Origin: Oscillospiraceae bacterium
GTDB lineage: Bacteria > Bacillota > Clostridia > Oscillospirales > Oscillospiraceae
Assembly (NCBI GenBank): GCA_017632775.1
Contig: JAGBQR010000034.1
Coordinates: 1 to 56,596 of the forward strand
Length of the DNA stretch: 56,596 nucleotides
Reading direction: 5' to 3'
The notes under the pieces: model-generated
Database searches by the model: none
Told to the model about the DNA's origin: nothing
The model's input: only the letters and a program-made list of their open reading frames with translations
Translations under genes and position numbers: made by a program
Shown here: positions 55,241-56,596 of the stretch, one piece after another
How positions within the stretch are numbered: the stretch's first letter is position 1
How the letters are laid out: the number at the start of each line of letters is the position of its first letter

Positions 55241-55756
55241 GTGAAACATGAGTGCCAGGCAGGGGCGGCTGATCTCATCACCGGTACGCGCATCCTGTGC
55301 AGTGTCGCCTTGCTGTTCTGTCAGCCTTTTTCCGCCTCGTTTTATTTCTTGTATCTTGTCGCCGGATTTAGCGATATGATCGACGGGCCTGTGGCACGAA
55401 AGACCGGCACGGTCAGCGAGCTCGGCGCGAAGCTGGATACCGCCGCCGATTTTGTGTTTGTCGCGGTATGCCTGTGGAAGCTGCTGCCCAGCCTTGCCGT
55501 TCCGTTGTGGTTATGGATTTGGATCGCCTTCATTGCGCTGATCAGAATGATAAACATCATTTCCGGCTATGTGATCCAAAGAAAGGTTGTCGCCGTGCAT
55601 ACGGTTATGAATAAGGTCACGGGCATTCTGCTGTTTATTCTGCCGCTGACGCTGCCGGTCGTTGAGCTTACATACAGCGCGCCGCTCGTCTGCGCGGCGG
55701 CTACATTTGCCGCAATTCAGGAAGGACATTTCGTCCGGACAGGAAGAGAGAACTAG
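55241..55756 (+). CDS. CDP-alcohol phosphatidyltransferase, start affected by an apparent -1 frameshift
   Basis: The catalytic motif is complete: D-G-P-V-A-R, eight residues, G-A-K-L-D-T-A-A-D, within a five- to six-helix membrane protein of ~170 residues. The natural start seems to be ATG 55248, seven bases after GGGAGG, but that frame is one base off. An extra G in the G-run 55262-55265 would give MSARQGAADLITGTRIL. As printed, only a GTG at 55241, directly against the ribosome site, opens the frame. The enzyme condenses a CDP-activated lipid with an alcohol such as glycerol phosphate; the exact product is unknown. Confidence 0.82.
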   Translation: MKHECQAGAADLITGTRILCSVALLFCQPFSASFYFLYLVAGFSDMIDGPVARKTGTVSELGAKLDTAADFVFVAVCLWKLLPSLAVPLWLWIWIAFIALIRMINIISGYVIQRKVVAVHTVMNKVTGILLFILPLTLPVVELTYSAPLVCAAATFAAIQEGHFVRTGREN

Positions 55757-55836
55757 TATACGCTGTTACGGCGCGTTTGATGTGGAAAAGCTGGTGGGTA
55801 TGGGTATTGCCTGCAGTGAGATAGGGATGACAACGA

Positions 55837-55977
55837 ATGATTTTGCAAACGAAAAGACTGGTGCTTCGGGAAATGAATACAGATGATTATGAAGCATTAT
55901 ATGGAACAGAGACTGTGCTTTTCCGAATGAAAACTATCAAAGATGCGCCGATTGGGAGAGCATTCGCAAGATTGTAA
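55837..55977 (+). pseudogene. Remnant of a GNAT acetyltransferase gene
   Basis: An ATG opens MILQTKRLVLREMNTDDYEALY, in two parts the typical GNAT N-terminus, but the frame then loses family similarity and stops at 55975-55977 after 46 residues. A possible continuation (CADWESIRKIVTGA) appears in another frame and also stops. No acetyl-CoA motif is present. This is a decayed or deleted acetyltransferase rather than a small functional gene. Confidence 0.6.
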
Positions 55978-56031
55978 CAGGTGCGTGAGAAAGAGACGTG
56001 CAGGAAAGCGGTCTTTGTGATGGAGGTCAAA

Positions 56032-56596
56032 ATGATTCTTATAGTGATCAGGCATGGCGAATCCGAAGCAGATATTCTGGATGTCCACGAGGGCAGGGCT
56101 GATTTTGAATTGACTCAAAAGGGACATAGGCAGGCTGGTGCCATGGCAAAATATGTGGCCGGGAATTATCGGATCACACGTATTTACGCAAGCACGCTCA
56201 AGAGGGCGGCGCAAACTGCGGAGCACCTGTCCGAAGAGACAGGAATCGCGATCGAATTTGATCCGGATCTGATGGAGTTCAACAACGGACTGTTGGCAGG
56301 TCTCTCCCACGAAGAGGCAGACCGGCTTTATCCTCACGTAGAGAACCTCCCCATTGATCAGGCGGTGTACGGTCAGGAATCTAAGGTTGAATTCCGCAGC
56401 AGAGCCGAGAACGCACTGCAGAGAGTGCTTTCGGAAAACGGTTCAGAGTCCGTCATAGCGATCGTGACGCATGGGGGCATGGTGAACCAGTTGTACGGTG
56501 CTCTGCTTCACATGCCGATCGGAGAGAACTGCTTCTTCCGTACAGCCGACACAGGGTTCCACATTTGGGAAATTACGGAGCACGGAAGCTATGTGA
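56032..56596 (+). CDS. Histidine phosphatase-family protein (3' end outside the window)
   Basis: At least 188 residues, open to the window edge. Start ATG 56032 has GGAGG five bases upstream; an ATG at 56020 overlaps that site. The phosphohistidine motif is LIVIRHGESEAD, followed by ELTQKGHRQAGAMA and IYASTLKRAAQTAEHL, where the Arg contacts phosphate. The second catalytic His lies in IAIVTHGGMVNQLYG. Broad-specificity phosphatases and phosphoglycerate mutase-like enzymes share this pattern; the substrate is unknown. The missing end is probably short. Confidence 0.9.
   Translation, partial: MILIVIRHGESEADILDVHEGRADFELTQKGHRQAGAMAKYVAGNYRITRIYASTLKRAAQTAEHLSEETGIAIEFDPDLMEFNNGLLAGLSHEEADRLYPHVENLPIDQAVYGQESKVEFRSRAENALQRVLSENGSESVIAIVTHGGMVNQLYGALLHMPIGENCFFRTADTGFHIWEITEHGSYV

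Noticed and set aside
1-56596. CRISPR arrays, tRNA or rRNA genes, insertion sequences, prophage
   Set aside because: I saw no spaced direct repeats, no cloverleaf-like TTCRA arms with acceptor stems, no transposase or integrase motifs and no phage structural genes. A tRNA scan would be the decisive test for short RNA genes.

Overview
The window reads as the chromosome of an anaerobic Gram-positive bacterium of the Clostridia (Bacillota). The evidence is a complete six-gene Rnf complex, an EFR1-type flavodoxin/ferredoxin, a CotH-family protein, an SLH/transglutaminase surface protein, strong AGGAGG-type ribosome binding sites, housekeeping promoters close to TTGACA-17-TATAAT, and a Rex-like operator in front of rnf. 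Base composition looks moderate (about half G+C by eye, not computed). I saw no rRNA, tRNA, insertion sequence, prophage or CRISPR array. Genes sit in short operons, often convergent and separated by bidirectional hairpin terminators.

Layout. 1-4.3 kb: end of a DUF4129-like gene, two small or membrane proteins, an HD phosphohydrolase, a nitroreductase and a D,D-carboxypeptidase. 4.4-7.5 kb: a 901-residue iron-sulfur flavoprotein coupled to an orphan HypA. 7.6-15.1 kb: a CPBP protease, an EamA transporter, a class A-like serine hydrolase with an rRNA methyltransferase and a glycogen branching enzyme, and a PAP2 phosphatase. 15.2-17.9 kb: a NorD-like VWA protein and a radical SAM protein. 17.9-21.8 kb (minus): a polyphosphate polymerase (VTC), DUF4956, CotH and metallo-beta-lactamase operon. 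21.9-27.1 kb: a surface transglutaminase, a sugar isomerase, a Nif11-like protein, a zinc-ribbon/coiled-coil membrane protein, YbaK and a SLOG protein. 27.2-30.2 kb: a metal-efflux ATPase, an HMA metallochaperone and a divergent ArsR-AraC fusion regulator.

30.3-33.7 kb: a three-gene operon of phosphotransacetylase, an SCP2-type thiolase, and a DUF35 Zn-ribbon/OB protein fused to two acyl-carrier-like domains. This is the strongest candidate for an undescribed enzyme system. 34.7-39.6 kb (minus): rnfCDGEAB, with a good promoter and a Rex-type site. 39.9-50.4 kb: a coiled-coil tail-anchored protein, EFR1 ferredoxin, two HtrA proteases, a second PAP2 protein, a thrC-thrH threonine operon, an MBL hydrolase, PspC-type small membrane proteins and a MATE exporter. 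50.4-56.6 kb is a looser accessory stretch: DUF1858, a TetR regulator with a textbook autoregulatory promoter, a lipoprotein, GNAT, a membrane/GyrI-like fusion, VOC, a CDP-alcohol phosphotransferase, a broken GNAT, and a histidine phosphatase that runs off the end.

The metabolic genes fit a redox-balancing fermentative anaerobe. Rnf exchanges electrons between ferredoxin and NAD+, the Rex-like site would tie it to NADH/NAD+, and Pta plus the thiolase module handle acyl-CoA. Three genes (DUF4956, DUF1858, CDP-alcohol phosphotransferase) each look one base short in a homopolymer run. This suggests consensus sequence errors rather than true gene decay.
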